In this document: in pieces, positions 42,108-54,915 of the stretch
How positions within the stretch are numbered: the stretch's first letter is position 1
How the letters are laid out: every line of letters starts with the position of its first letter
Position numbers and translations under genes: made by a program
Notes under the pieces: generated by a model
The model's input: only the letters and a program-made list of their open reading frames with translations
Database searches by the model: none
Told to the model about the DNA's origin: nothing
Source: Meloidogyne chitwoodi
Taxonomy: Eukaryota; Nematoda; Chromadorea; Rhabditida; Meloidogynidae
Direction of reading: 5' to 3'
NCBI GenBank assembly: GCA_015183035.1
Contig: JACZZP010000005.1
Coordinates: 2,294,001 to 2,358,000 of the forward strand
DNA length: 64,000 nt

Positions 42108-45100
42108 ATGACCATAATGCCTAGTAAGGCATATTTATTCATTTTTGTAATGTTTATCGTTGTACTTCTCTCTAACTGTTCAATTGAAGATAAAATGTTT
42201 TCTTTGGGAAGTTCTCAACCTATTTTGGAAGAAAATATAAACAAACCTATATTTCCAAAAATTGCTGAACAATCAACTGGCTGTTATGGGTAATTATTTT
42301 AATAAAATATAAAATTAATATTAGACGATATTTTTGGAAAAAAGACTATAATAAAATTCAGAGTTTTTATTTTTAGTTGATTAATTTAAAATTCTCTCAA
42401 AATAATTTTTTATAAATTTTCAGACCTTTATTTTGCTATATAAGTCAACTTAGTCCTCTCAATAATGAAGGAAATTGGAAACCTTCAAAAGCTTTTGAAC
42501 TGACAAAGAAAGGAACGAGTAAATTATGTCAAAATGGTTATAATAATGATGTTAGTTCATTTCGTCCAAATCTTGAAAATTTACCTTGGCATGGATTTAT
42601 TGTAATTAAACATCAAATTAACACTGTGGAAATAAAAGCTGATATTTTCCCTGAAGGGTTAATTTAAAATTAATTTTATTAAATTTAATTATTAATTTTT
42701 AGAGAGAATTTGTTTTTTAAAAATATAACTCCATCTGAACTTGTTAATTTTGTCTTTGGCAATGATGAATCACTAAAGAGTTAATAATTCTATTTATTTA
42801 TTTATTTACTTAAATTTAACAGAAAAGATAATTAATGCTAGTCAAATTGACAAAGAATGGATTAATTCAAGTTCAAACTTGAGACCTTTATTTGATGAAT
42901 ATACAGGGATATTAGCTTTGAAATACGATATAATAGCAAAGCCACCTAAAAATATGCAAACAAAACCAGTCAAACGAGTCTATTTCTGGGCTTGGGTTAA
43001 TAGATGTGTAATAAATAGGGTAATTTAAAGGAAAAATAATTTATTAAAATTAATTCATAATTATTATTTATTCAGACAGAGCCAGAAGAGAAACCTGACT
43101 ATGGACCCTCAATTGATGTAATTATTTTATTAAATTTTTATTTAATGTTAAACATAATCTTTTTTAAGGCAAATTTTATAATAATTCAAATATATATTTC
43201 CTTTACTCTTTATTTTAATTAGGATTTTTATGCAAGAAACAAAACATATGAGCCTCATAAATTGCAATTGTTTGCTAACATTTTTGAACTTGGATGCATT
43301 CCTGGAATTAATAAAAAAGTTAATAATAATAATATGGATAAACAATGCAAAGAAATTGATAAAAATTATAATAAAGAATGCGAAGAGTAAATATAATTAT
43401 TTTTAAATTTAAATTATAATTATTTTTAGTGAAATGTGGTCAACATTTACAATTTGTTTTGATTCAAGATTGGATCCTCATTATTTGGGTCCAATTGTAA
43501 CAAATCGTGTCAATGTATATTTTTTAATAGCTAATTGATATTAATTTTTATAATTTAAGCTCTATAATTATGAAAATAGTGGTTATGGTCGAAATTGTAC
43601 AAAGGAGGGACAACATGGCGTTGAAATGCGAGTCTGTGCTAGACGTATTTCATTTACTCGGAATAAAAATAATTATAATATTGATTATATGGTCTATGCT
43701 AAAATTGGTTTCTCATACGGATATAACAGGTTTATCGTTCATTTAAATAAAAATAATTATAAAATAATTTAAGTTTCTCATTTGATAAAAAAGTTTCAAT
43801 TTCTGGAAAAATAAATGAAGCAAATGGACATCTAGAACCTTTATCAAAAGAAGATGTGAATATTCCCATCTTTACTCTTCAACTTGGAAATAATAAAAAT
43901 TATTTTGCTACTTTAACTGATTTAAATAATATAATATTTGATTATAGTGAAACTACAATATTTTGGCTTCACGATATGTTTGTTAGAAGAATTCTTTTAC
44001 TTGATCCTGTATCTATGGCTGATGGGGTAAAATTATTAAAAATTTAATAAATCTTATATCATATTTGAGTTAATCTTATTAGATAGATTGTTTTTTTGTT
44101 TTTTTATACTTCTGATTTATGGAAAAGAAAATTGAGCTTTTATAGTAACGTTTAGAAACTCGAATACTATATAAACCTTGAATTTTAATAAAATTCTTTA
44201 GATGTTATAGTATCAAATCTGAAGCTTCAACTTATGTTAGAACTTAAATTAAACTTAAACTTAAAACTTGCTTAATCATGAACTTAAACTTAACTTAAGT
44301 CTGAATTTATATTTTGACTTCAATTCTAAACTTATTTTTAAGATTAACTTAAGTTTTAAGTTTAAGACAAACTTAGAACTTTAATTAAACATGAATTTAA
44401 AAATTGAATTAAGTATGACTTAAAACTTGACTTATGCTTAACTAGCAATAAAACTTAAATATTAAACTTAATATTTGGTTTAAGAATGAACTTAAAACTA
44501 GACCTAAGCTTAATTTTAACATTTAAAAATAAAGCTGTAACATTAACACTTAAAATTAATTTATTATTTAAGAGGTTATTAAGATTTTTAATATTTAAAT
44601 TTAGGTAGAGTATATTTACTTTAGTTTTTGTATAGTCAAGTAGATTAATTTGATTTTCCCAAAGAGCAAGTTGTGCCACTAATTTAATAATAATTAATTA
44701 TAGAATGAAGCAATTGCTCTTCTTGGACTAGATATGGAAATGTGGCATGAACAGTCAGATCTTTTGGAGCATATAGAATTCCCTCAGAATTCGTGTTTTC
44801 TAAAATTTAAATTTGATGGAAAGGAAGTTGGATCGGATAAAAATTGTGTAAATTAAATATATCTAAATTAATATTTAAATAATTCAAATTTGTTAAAATC
44901 TAAATATAATTTTCATTCAATTTTAATTTATCACAGGATTTCTATAAAAGAGAATCAAAATATGAGCCTCATAAATTGCAATTGTTTGCAAATATTTTTG
45001 AACTTGGATGCCTTCCAGGAATTAATCAAAAAGTTAATCGAAATGATTTAAATAAACAATGCAAATATATTGATAAAAATTATAATAAAGAATGCGAAGA

Positions 45101-48100
45101 GTATTAATTTAATATTTTTTAAAATAATTTAATTATTTATAAGGGGAATGTGGTCGATATTGACAATCTGTTATGACTCAAGATTGGAATCCGATTTGTT
45201 TAATTCTAGTTTAAAAAATAGTGTCAATGTATATTTTTTAATATTACTAGCTAATTGATATTATATTTTAATTTAAGTTATACAATATTGAAAAGAGTGA
45301 ATATGGTCGAAATTGTACAATGGAGGGACAACATGGCGTTGAAATGCGAGTCTGTGCTAGACGTATTTCATTTACTCGGAATAAAAATAATTATAATATT
45401 GATTATATGGTCTATGCTAAAATTGGTTTCTCATACGGATATAACAGGTTTATCGTTCATTTAAATAAAAATAATTATAAAATAATTTAAGTTTCTCATT
45501 TGATAAAAAAGTTTCAATTTCTGGAAAAATAAATGAAGCAAATGGACATCTAGAACCTTTATCAAAAGAAGATGTGAATATTCCCATCTTTACTCTTCAA
45601 CTTGGAAATAATAAAAATTATTTTGCTACTTTAACTGATTTAAATAATATAATATTCGATTATAGTGAAACTACAATATTTTTAATTCATTATATGTTTG
45701 ATAAAAATTATGATTTTCAAAGTATTGCTAATGGGGTAAATTTACTATATATGTGAGTTAATTTCGTTATAATTTTAGAATGAATCAATTCCCTTGCTTG
45801 GACTTGATATGGATCTTTGGAATAATGAAATTAATCTTTTGGAGAATATGGAATACCCTAAAACTTCATGTTTCTTAAAATTTAAATTCAGTGGAGATGA
45901 AGTTGGATATGACAAAAAATGTGTAAGCTAAATCTAATGATTTTTTATTTCTGAATGTTTAAAAATTATTCTTATTTAGATAAATTTAAATACTTTCTAA
46001 TAAATTTTTTTATAGGAAATGTTTATCAGTAAAGAGAATTTTGTTTCAAATCGAATAGAACTACGTACTTCTTTAATGAATCTTGCTTGCAACAGGGAAA
46101 AAGAAGAAGAATCTGGTTTATTAAAATTTTATGAAATTTGCAAATATAAATCTGATGACAAAAACAAAATGATGGAGTAAGTAGATATTTTAATTATAAT
46201 AACAAAAAATAATTTAAAAAATTATTTATTGAAATTAGATGGAATTCAGTGAATTTGACATTATGTTACAATTCTCAATTGGGCGATTTGGCAAGGATTA
46301 ATTTCTCAATTAAACTAAATTAACCAAATTTTCAGTTAATAAATAATCCAAAATCTAATTATGCTAAATTATGTGATAAAAAAGAGAAACATGGTATCGA
46401 GTTTAAAATGTTTGCAACACGTGTTGGATTTACTAGATATGAGGAAGAAGCATATTATGTTATAACATTTAGAGTTGATATTATTGTTGGATTTTCTTTT
46501 TCAACAAAAACGTTGGTAATTTTAAAATAATTTATTTTTCATTAGTCAATTTCAACTGCTAATGTTTGTTTATTAATGTTGTTTTTGTTTATTAATGTGT
46601 TTTTTGTTTATTAATGTTTTTTGTTTATTAATGTGTTTTTGTTTATTAATGTTTGTTTTTGTTTATTAATGTTTGTTTTTGTTTATTAATGTTTGTTTTT
46701 GTTTATTAATGTTTGTTTTTGTTTATTAATGTTTGTTTTTGTTTATTAATGTTTGTTTTTGTTTATTAATGTGTTTTGTTTATTAATGTGTTTTTTTTAT
46801 TAATGTTTGTTTTTGTTAGTTAATGTTTTTTCATTAATCATGAAAATAATAAAAGTATTTGGCTATTTTTTAAAAGTATATATTTAATGTACTTTCAGTT
46901 TATCGTTTGGCAAATCAATTAATGTGACTGGAGAAATTGATGAACCTTTTACAGAAGGAGAACCTAAAATGCTTGGCGTAGTAAATTATACAGAAGACAA
47001 TCCTTTATTATTTTCTATACAATTGGGTGATACTAATAACAATTTTGCAGTTCTTACGGATGAGATTAATGGATATGTTTATAATTTTGGTCATTATATT
47101 CCTGAACAATATTTGAAAAAAACTTTGGGAGAAATTGCTGAGGAGGTAATTCAATAAAATTAAAAAATGACTATCAGAGATTGAATGATGGCGCATTCGG
47201 TTGGCAAGGGCCCTTTCTTTGATGGTTCTATTCCATCTATGATCCTTACAGCTTCCTGCAGAATTAACATAATAAATTTAATTTTATTAAGGGAGGAGCA
47301 ATAGCATTGATTGGTCCAGACATTAATATGAAAGGAGAGCTTTTATCTTCTTCTGATATTAAAGTTATTTACGTTCCAGAAGAATTGTGTGGAATGTCAA
47401 TTGAGTTACTTTTAAATAATGAAAATCTGGAAGAGAAATTTATTTGTGTAAGTCGAGTGGGTTTCAGGTTGAAAAAAGCCCAATTTCTGGTAATCTGTGG
47501 TAACCATGATTCAATAATTGGCTAGTTTTTTCAACTACTATTTATTTTTAGTATACACGTCCTCCAAATCAGTGCGATAATATGGGCCTGGAGAGGTATA
47601 GTGAACTGAAGAATGCTTTTGAGAAGCTAAAGGAATTGAACGTTAAGTGCCCATGCAAAGGCAAACTGCGTCCTGAAGATATTGTAAATATTTTTCAAAT
47701 TATATTTAATTTTCCATAATTTAACAGACAGAGGATATGCTATATTTACATAACAATACTGAAGATAATAATGAAAATCAAACAGATTTAAATAAACAAA
47801 GAATTCGAAATAAACGTTATACAAAGGATGGTATTACACGTGATGAGAATGGATTAATTAAAGACTGTGAAAATGCTATGGAGATAGCTTTTGGCGATAT
47901 TATACCGAGCTTAGAAGAAATAAAGAGAGCAATTAATATTCGGCAAAAATGTAATTTTTCAAATATTTACGATAATTCTGCATATAAGAAAATTATTAAT
48001 GATATTTAGTTCTTTAATAATTCTTTTTTTATTTATTTAGGTTGTGAAGATGGTAGAAAATATCAATCAAGGAACAAAAGACAGGTACATCATAATGGAA

Positions 48101-48510
48101 TAACTTTGGCATTATGGAAGATGCCTGTCTACTATACTTTTCCAAAGAAATTTGATAGTTTGGTTTTAATGATTTGTAAAATAAAATTTGAATTTAAGCA
48201 AAATTGATTGATCAGGTGGATAAGGCTCTTTATCAAATTAGGTAAATTTTCTGGACATTTATCAACATAAGGTCACAGTGTCATTATGGCGCAAGACTAT
48301 TTTCAAATTTTTCAGCTGCATAAATTTTAATATTTTAGTGAACTTAATTGTATAAAATTTGCTAAAGTCAACGTTGGTTATGATAAGTATCATATCATTT
48401 TTAATGATACTAAAAACTGTGGAGGAAGTTCCGGTATTGGAGCCTACGAATCAAATCCTAAGCACACTGTTAATATTCCTACGGCTAGCTGTAATTATTT
48501 TAACACTTAA
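42108..48510 (+). CDS. Gene C: truncated astacin-like secreted protein with three repeat modules
   Basis: The first exon (42108-42289) matches gene A almost residue for residue. It continues with the N-terminal module (to 43020) and three repeat modules (about 43223-44848, 44936-45923, 46017-47450). A prodomain with NKRQ cleavage site (to about 48090) and the first part of the astacin domain (LWKMPVYYTF, then to 48507) follow. The exon matching gene B exon 14 ends in an in-frame TAA at 48508-48510, just before the expected donor. No HExxH, Met-turn, EGF or CUB exon was found downstream. The product would be about 1,240 aa and catalytically dead: a module-delivery or decoy protein, or a recent pseudogene. 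A 20-bp minisatellite expands one intron (46561-46830), and one exon border is the same GC-AG intron as in B. Confidence 0.75.
44050..44690. repeat. Promoter-like module inside gene C
   Basis: The inverted counterpart of 27340-27900: gagcttttatagtaacg and atactatataaacc TATA-like boxes facing outward, next to a long aacttaagctt-type minisatellite, between repeat modules 1 and 2. Confidence 0.5.
46561..46830. repeat. 20-bp minisatellite in gene C intron
   Basis: The unit gtttattaatgtttgttttt repeats exactly at 46681-46760 and loosely on both sides. A short version lies in the equivalent gene B intron (35575-35640). The inverse-complement theme (acattaa plus aaaacaaa) fills the second introns of both chemoreceptor genes. 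Confidence 0.8.
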
Positions 48511-49671
48511 AAAGGTATTCTTCTTGTTTTTTTATAACAAGTAAAAAATTGACTTGAATGAATTAATTATAATAATATAAGCAAAAATTGCAACAAAATT
48601 TTCAACTTTTAAATAATTTTTTTAAATAAAAGTTTAATTTATTCCTACACCTTTTCATACAATTTACTTACTTTTTATTAAACATTAAAAGTTGCTTTTA
48701 TTTTATTTTTTTTAATAAAATTTAAAAACAGTCTCAAAACTTGGCTGTTTATTTTATACTTTTCATGAGAGTAAATTTAATAAATTATAAAAAAAAGTTT
48801 ATTTGAAAAATTAATAAAAAAAATTTACTCATGCTAATGCTTAAAATATTTACAATTTTTTAAATTAATACCTAGAAAAACATTTAATTTATTTTGTAGT
48901 TATTTTGCGTGTCTTAAAAATTAATAAATGTGTCCTTTCTTTAATTTTGAATAAAATTTTTTTTTTTAATTTTCATTAAAATTATATTTTCATAATAGGT
49001 AAAATTAAATTTTTTATACTTTAAAAAATAATTTTATTTTTTAAATATTTTTTATTAATCTGATTTAAAAAAAATAAAATATATTAAATTAAAAATTTAA
49101 ATTAATTAAAAATTTATTTAAATTAATGTTTTCATCCCCACGCTTTCATTTATGTAACAAAATGTTCAACAATACTAAAAACAAGTTTGATGTATATCAA
49201 TGATGTTTTTAAGTTTGTCGAACATTATGTTGCATAAGTGTAAAGTAAGTATACTTTAATAATAATTTTATTTATTTTGTCTCAACTGCACAAATAAATA
49301 TTTTTTTTATTTCTCGGGCATAAGCATAAGGAATTAAGTTTTACATTAGGAAAAAAGTACTATATAAGACAAGGAATAAATTTTTAAAATTTTAAAACAT
49401 TAAAATAATAATTAAAACAAAATTGTAGCAATTTTAATCCTCTTTAACTTGGTGTTTGGTTTGTTCTAATAAATTAAATTTCTTACATTAGTTAAATAAT
49501 TTTTTATTTTAAATTATTTAATTAAGAAATTTCACTTTATTTATTTTTTCATTTTTAATTTATTTTTAAGAATTAATTATTTTCTAAAATTCGTAAATTA
49601 TACAAATTTTAATTAGAAAAAATAAAAATGAAATTCTTAAATTCATTTTTAAAATTAAAAAATTTAGAAAG
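48511..49671. other. AT-rich intergenic region, no gene recognised
   Basis: No astacin exon continues gene C here. A small imperfect foldback lies at about 49152-49238 (atgtaacaaaatgttcaaca with its diverged inverse). Nothing else was supported. Confidence 0.55.
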
Positions 49672-51668
49672 ATGGAATGTTCTTCATTATCTATTATACT
49701 TCAATTTATTGAAATATTTCCATTAATAATTTTAATTCCTTGCTCTCTTTTAAATTTATTTTTAATTTGGAAAAGTTGTGTTTTAAATAATAATTCAAAA
49801 ATAATTCTTTTATCTCAAAGTATTGTTATTCTTATTTATTCATTATGTCAATTGTTTACGTAAGTATTTATTATATTAATTTAGAAAGCCTTAAAGGCGA
49901 GTGATATCACTTAAAATTATCTCAAATTCAATCAGCTGGAACCAGTGCAATTAAAAAAATTTTTTTATTATCATAATTTTTTCATACCTAACTTTAACTC
50001 AAATATTATTTTTTATGAATTAACAATAATAAAGAACTTAATTTTAATAAATATTTATTAATAACTTTAACAGAATTGTGTTAATTTTGTTTGGCTTGAA
50101 TGATCTTTATATATCAACAAATAATACTAATACAATTGTTGGAATAGCCTCTATAAATTTTGGTAATTTTATTGGGCATATTCTTATCATGGAAAGAATT
50201 ATAGCTACATTATTTACAAATAGCTATGGAAAAATTCCATTTTTTGGAATTTTTAGTATTTTAATTTTGGTAAGAGATTTTTTTAATTAAATTATTGGGT
50301 ACTTTAAAAAAAATATTAAAGAAACATTGTAAAACAAAAAATTAACAAAAATATTAACAAAAAAATTGTAAAACAAAAACATTAAAAAAACTTTGTAAAC
50401 AAAAACATTAACAAAAACATTGTACAACAAAATTTAACAAAAACATTGTAAAACAAAAACCTTAACAAAAAAATTATAAAACAAAATGATAAAACTTTTG
50501 TTAAAGCTTTGTAAAACAAAAACATTAACAAAAACATTGTAAAACAAAACTTTTAAAAGAACACTGTAAAACAAAAACTTGATAAAACTTTTGAACAAAC
50601 TTTGTAAACTAAAACATTAACAAAAACTTTTAAAAGAACATTGTAAAACAAAAACTTTTAAAAGAACATTGTAAAACAAAAACTTTTAAAAGAACATTGT
50701 AAAACAAAAACTTTTAAAAGAACATTGTAGAACAAAAACTTTTAAAGGAACATTGTAAAACAAAACATTGTAAAACAAAAACATTGATAAAACTTTTAAA
50801 AGAACATTGTAAAACAAAAAAAACATTTTAAAAAAAACATCAACAAACAAAAATATATCTATACATTTATCTCGATTTCATAATATGGTAAAAGAAATGG
50901 TGATTGAAGCACAACCGATTAATTTTAATTTTAAATAAATTTTTTAAATATTTATAGTTATTTATAACGATATTGGCACAATTATTAAATATAACATTTA
51001 GTTTAATTACAATTATTACTATACATTTATCTCTTTTATTCAGCATTATTGAATTATTTGTAATTATTTTATTTATTAAATAATTCTAAATATAATTTTT
51101 AGTTATTTTCTCGTTTAACAAAATACAATAAAAAAATATATAATCAATTTTTAAATAATAATAATAAGTCATATAAATTAAATGAACGTTACCAGGTAAT
51201 TTAATAATTTTAATTTTATTAGTTTATTTTTAATTAAAGCAATTAGAAAATGTCCATATAGGAAAACAATTGGCACCTTCCTTTTTCTTTGATTTTATAA
51301 ATATTTTGTGTGCAAATATTGTGGTTATTTCAACATCATACCTTAAATTAAATATGCCAGAGTTAATTTATTTTATTCTTATTATTCATACTTTTTCTAA
51401 ATTAGGAATTGAAATAACTGTTATAACGTAAGTAAATTACTAATTTATTTATTTATTTTTAGTAATAATCTTTTTTTAAAAATATCACCCAGTTTTAAAT
51501 AGAAATCTTAGCAAAATATTTTCTTCAATATTTATTTTTAAAAAATGTTTTCGCTCTACTAAAATAAATACTGAAAAAGATGTTATAGTAAATAAAAATT
51601 TACAAAAGCTAGAAGTGTCAAAAGAACAAGAAATACATTTTGAAATGCTTGGAGAACTTTGGAAATAA
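49672..51668 (+). CDS. Seven-transmembrane chemoreceptor 1 (Sra-superfamily-like), splice acceptor lost
   Basis: Exons 49672-49859, 50074-50269, 50958-51059, 51103-51195, 51240-51427 and a final exon to the TAA at 51666-51668. The frame has hydrophobic segments as in nematode serpentine receptors and the motif ILIMERIIATLFTNSYGK, like the ER-x-x-A-T-x-x-x-x-Y signature at the end of helix 3 in Sra/Sre/Srab/Srb receptors; the C-terminal tail keeps YHPVLNRN. Compared with the neighbour at 52025, the last acceptor tttttacag has become ttttttaaaaa. The only nearby AG (51462) leads to a stop within about 14 codons. Likely a truncated receptor or pseudogene. Intron 2 is swollen by a minisatellite. 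Confidence 0.7.
50290..50870. repeat. Minisatellite in chemoreceptor 1 intron 2
   Basis: Irregular tandem units of the form acattgtaaaacaaaaac and cttttaaaagaacattgtaa. A weaker version (aaaacattaac units) occupies the same intron of the second receptor (52690-52890). Confidence 0.75.
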
Positions 51669-52024
51669 AAATATTTTTATGTATTTTAATACTATTGATA
51701 AATTTTATTATTACATTTTAACAGAAAGACAGGTGTAAAATTAAAAAATATTCCACATTCTTGCTACATGAAAAAGCCTTTACTTTTCTTTTAATTTCAT
51801 GATTTTTTCAAAAAACGTTAAGCATTTTTGTTCTTATAATTAAATTCCTTACGATAAATTTAAACAAATTAATTATTAAGTTAACTCCAAAAAGAATTAA
51901 ATTTTTTTTATTTTTTTAAATGAACGGTGCTCTAATGTAATGTCGCAGGTGAAAAATGGTTTTTTTATGTTCAATATTTTTTATTAATTTTTAAAATTAA
52001 ATTAAAAAATTATTATTTAGCAGA

Positions 52025-53926
52025 ATGGAATTTTCTTCATTATCTATTATACTTCAATTTATTGAAATATTTCCATTAATAATTTTAATTCCTTGCTCTC
52101 TTTTAAATTTATTTTTAATTTGGAAAAGTTGTGTTTTAAATAATAATTCAAAAATAATTCTTTTATCCCAAAGTAGTGTTATTTTTATTTATTCATTAAA
52201 TCGATTGTTTACGTAAGTATTTATTATATTAATTTAGAAAGCCTTAAAGGCGAGTGATATCACTTAAAATTATCTCAAATTCAATCAGCTGGACCCATTG
52301 CAACTAAAAAATTTTTTTTATTATCAGAATTTTTTTCATACCTAACTTTAACTCAAACTATTATTTTTTATGAATTAAAAATAATAAAGAAATTAATTTT
52401 AATAAATATTTATTAATAACTTTAACAGAATTGTGTTAATTTTGTTTGGCTTAAATGATCTTTATATAACAATATATACTACGTGTTCAACTTTTGGAAT
52501 AGCCTCTATAAATTTTGGTAATTTTATTGGGCATATTCTTATCATGGAAAGAGTTATAGCTACATTATTTACAAATAGCTATGGAAAAATTAAAATTCCA
52601 TTTTTTGGAATTTTTAGTATTTTACTTTTGGTAAGATATTTTTTTAATTAAATTATTAGTGCACTTTCCGTTATGCCATAAGTAATACCCATTAAGTTAC
52701 AATTCAAACAAACATTTCTAAAATAAAACAAACAAAATTATTCATAGTGTTATGAAAACAAACATTAACAAAATAAAACATAAATAAGTAAAAAATTTAC
52801 CAAAACATTAAGAAAACAAAAACATTGAAAAAACAAAAATATTAACAAACAAAAACATAACAAATGAAAACATCAACAAACAAAAAAGATTCTTTATCTA
52901 GTGTATTTATATAAAATTTTTTGTAATGATGTTGTGGTGGCGATATAGTATAAAAGGCGCAGATTTTTACTAGTCTATGTATTCGTGGTATTCTGTGTGA
53001 ATCAGTCCTTAGTCAATTCTTCAGTCTAGTCTTATCAAATTCAGCCAAGTCTCCTATATGTTATTACATTCCCTTAGTATTTCCTTGTGTAGTAAAGGTA
53101 TTTGCTATCTTGTTACTCTTGGTTAACAAGGTAATCAATTTACAACAAGTAGCATAATGGTTTATTACAATTATATACTTCAATATTCTAATTTTTTATA
53201 TTTTTTAGCAAATTTTAATATTAGTAGAATTATTATTACCCGAAAATAATTATCTCAATTTCGTTACAATTATTACTATACATTTATCTCTTTTATTCAG
53301 CATTATTGAATTATTTGTAATTATTTTATTTATTAAATAATTCTAAATATAATTTTTAGTTATTTTCTCGTTTAACAAAATACAATAAAAAAATATATAA
53401 TCAATTTTTAAATAATAATAATAAGTCATATAAATTAAATGAACGTTACCAGGTAATTTAATAATTTTAATTTTATTAGTTTATTTTTAATTAAAGCAAT
53501 TAGAAAATGTCTATACAGGAAAACAATTGGCACCTTCCTTTTTCTTTGATTTTATAAATATTTTGTGTGCAAATATTGTGGTTATTTCAACATCATACCT
53601 TAAATTAAATATGCCAGAGTTAATTTATTTTATTCTTATTATTCATACTTTTTCTAAATTAGGAATTGAAATAACTGTTATAACGTAAGTAAATTACTAA
53701 TTTATTTATATCTATTTTTAGTAATAATCTTTTTTACAGATATCACCCAGTTTTAAATAGAAATCTTAACAAAATATTTTCTTCAATATTTATTTTTAAA
53801 AAATATTTTCGCTCTACTAAAATAAATACTGAAAAAGATGTTATAGTAAATAAAAATTTACAAAAGCTAGAAGCGTCAAAAGAACAAGAAATACATTTTG
53901 AAATGCTTGGAGAACTTTGGAAATAA
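52025..53926 (+). CDS. Seven-transmembrane chemoreceptor 2 (Sra-superfamily-like), intact, 321 aa
   Basis: Six exons chain in phase: 52025-52212, 52429-52630, 53209-53316, 53360-53452, 53497-53684, 53740-53926, giving 321 aa. Hydrophobic helices, the helix-3 motif MERVIATLFTNSYGK and the late YHPVLNRN segment fit a nematode G-protein-coupled chemoreceptor of the Sra superfamily; the exact class (Sre, Srab or other) is uncertain. It is a tandem duplicate of the gene at 49672, with exon 1 and exons 4-6 nearly identical. Exon 3 starts differently (QILILVELLLPENNYLNF), so this helix was replaced or taken from a different acceptor. Confidence 0.82.
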
Positions 53927-54360
53927 ATTGAAATATTAATTTAATAACATTTTTAAGCGATAAATGAATATGTAGATATATAATGTTAAATAATTATAAA
54001 AAAATAGTTAAATATTATTTAAAATATTTCTCATTTATAATTTAAAAAATTCAAGAATATTTAGTAAAAATAGAAAACCTTGGCTATTAAATTAATAATT
54101 AAAATTGCTATAATTAATATATTTGATATTGAAGTTGTTATATAATTATTTGTATTTTCTAAAATTAGCAAATCAGAAATAGCTTAAAAAAATTAAAAAA
54201 TATTAATTAAAACTTTTATTTAAACAACTTTTAGTTGTACTTTTGCTCTGTTTTGTTGTTTTTGTTTTAATAATGTTTTTGTTGTTAGCGTTGTAGGTAA
54301 TCTTTCGAAACAAGTTCTTTGCCATCACATTTCCTTTTTGAAATAAACTATATTTTTCGG
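53927..54360. other. Intergenic region, nothing recognised
   Basis: AT-rich, no supported exon or repeat. Confidence 0.5.
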
Positions 54361-54362
54361 GA

Positions 54363-54427
54363 GCAGCCCACTCTGCCGCAGCCCATTCTGCCGCAGCCCA
54401 CTATGCCGCAGCCCATTCTGCCGCAGC
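54363..54427. repeat. 15-bp tandem repeat gcagcccattctgcc (about 4 copies)
   Basis: Four or more near-perfect copies, GC-rich in an AT-rich setting, just upstream of the FLYWCH fragment. Confidence 0.85.
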
Positions 54428-54502
54428 GAAATATATTATATAAACAATCAACTCGACAAGAAAATAATCTTCACTAAAGTTAACAACAATGTTAGGCGCA
54501 AT

Positions 54503-54695
54503 TCTTTCAAGAAAAAATAAAGAAATTCTCTCATGATGGTTATATTTACTTCAAGGATCGCTTAAGTAATGATGGTGAGAAGATTTTTTGGCGCTGCGAC
54601 AGACGCACTTCTGACTGTAAGGGACGAATTCATACGACATCTGGTGAAGTGCGTTCTTTTTGAAGCTAATAACTGAACACAATTGTTCCGGATTG
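54503..54695 (+). pseudogene. FLYWCH-type zinc-finger fragment with a frameshift
   Basis: One frame encodes KFSHDGYIYFKDRLSND, then a WRCDRR-x3-DCKGRIHT core, and runs into a TGA. A one-base shift restores FLKLITEHNCS, which supplies the His and Cys expected at the end of a FLYWCH finger. Such fingers occur in DNA-binding proteins and in Mutator-like transposases. No transposase core follows, so this is an isolated remnant. Confidence 0.6.
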
Positions 54696-54915
54696 GGGGA
54701 TTAGAGTTGGAGGTTCAAAAGGTAATAAATTATAATTTTCTTACTTAATAAAAAATTGATGTGATGAAAGAATACAATTTGCAATCGTTATAATTTTGAA
54801 AAATATTTTTCTTACTTGATTTTTTAATTTTAATTATTATTAAAACAAAGCAAACTAATTAACTAAATAATTTAGCTACCATATGTAATTTACCTAGATA
54901 ATATTACATTTGTGT

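Noticed and set aside
49152..49238. microRNA-like hairpin
   Set aside because: The pairing is imperfect and typical of small foldback debris here; no evidence of processing.
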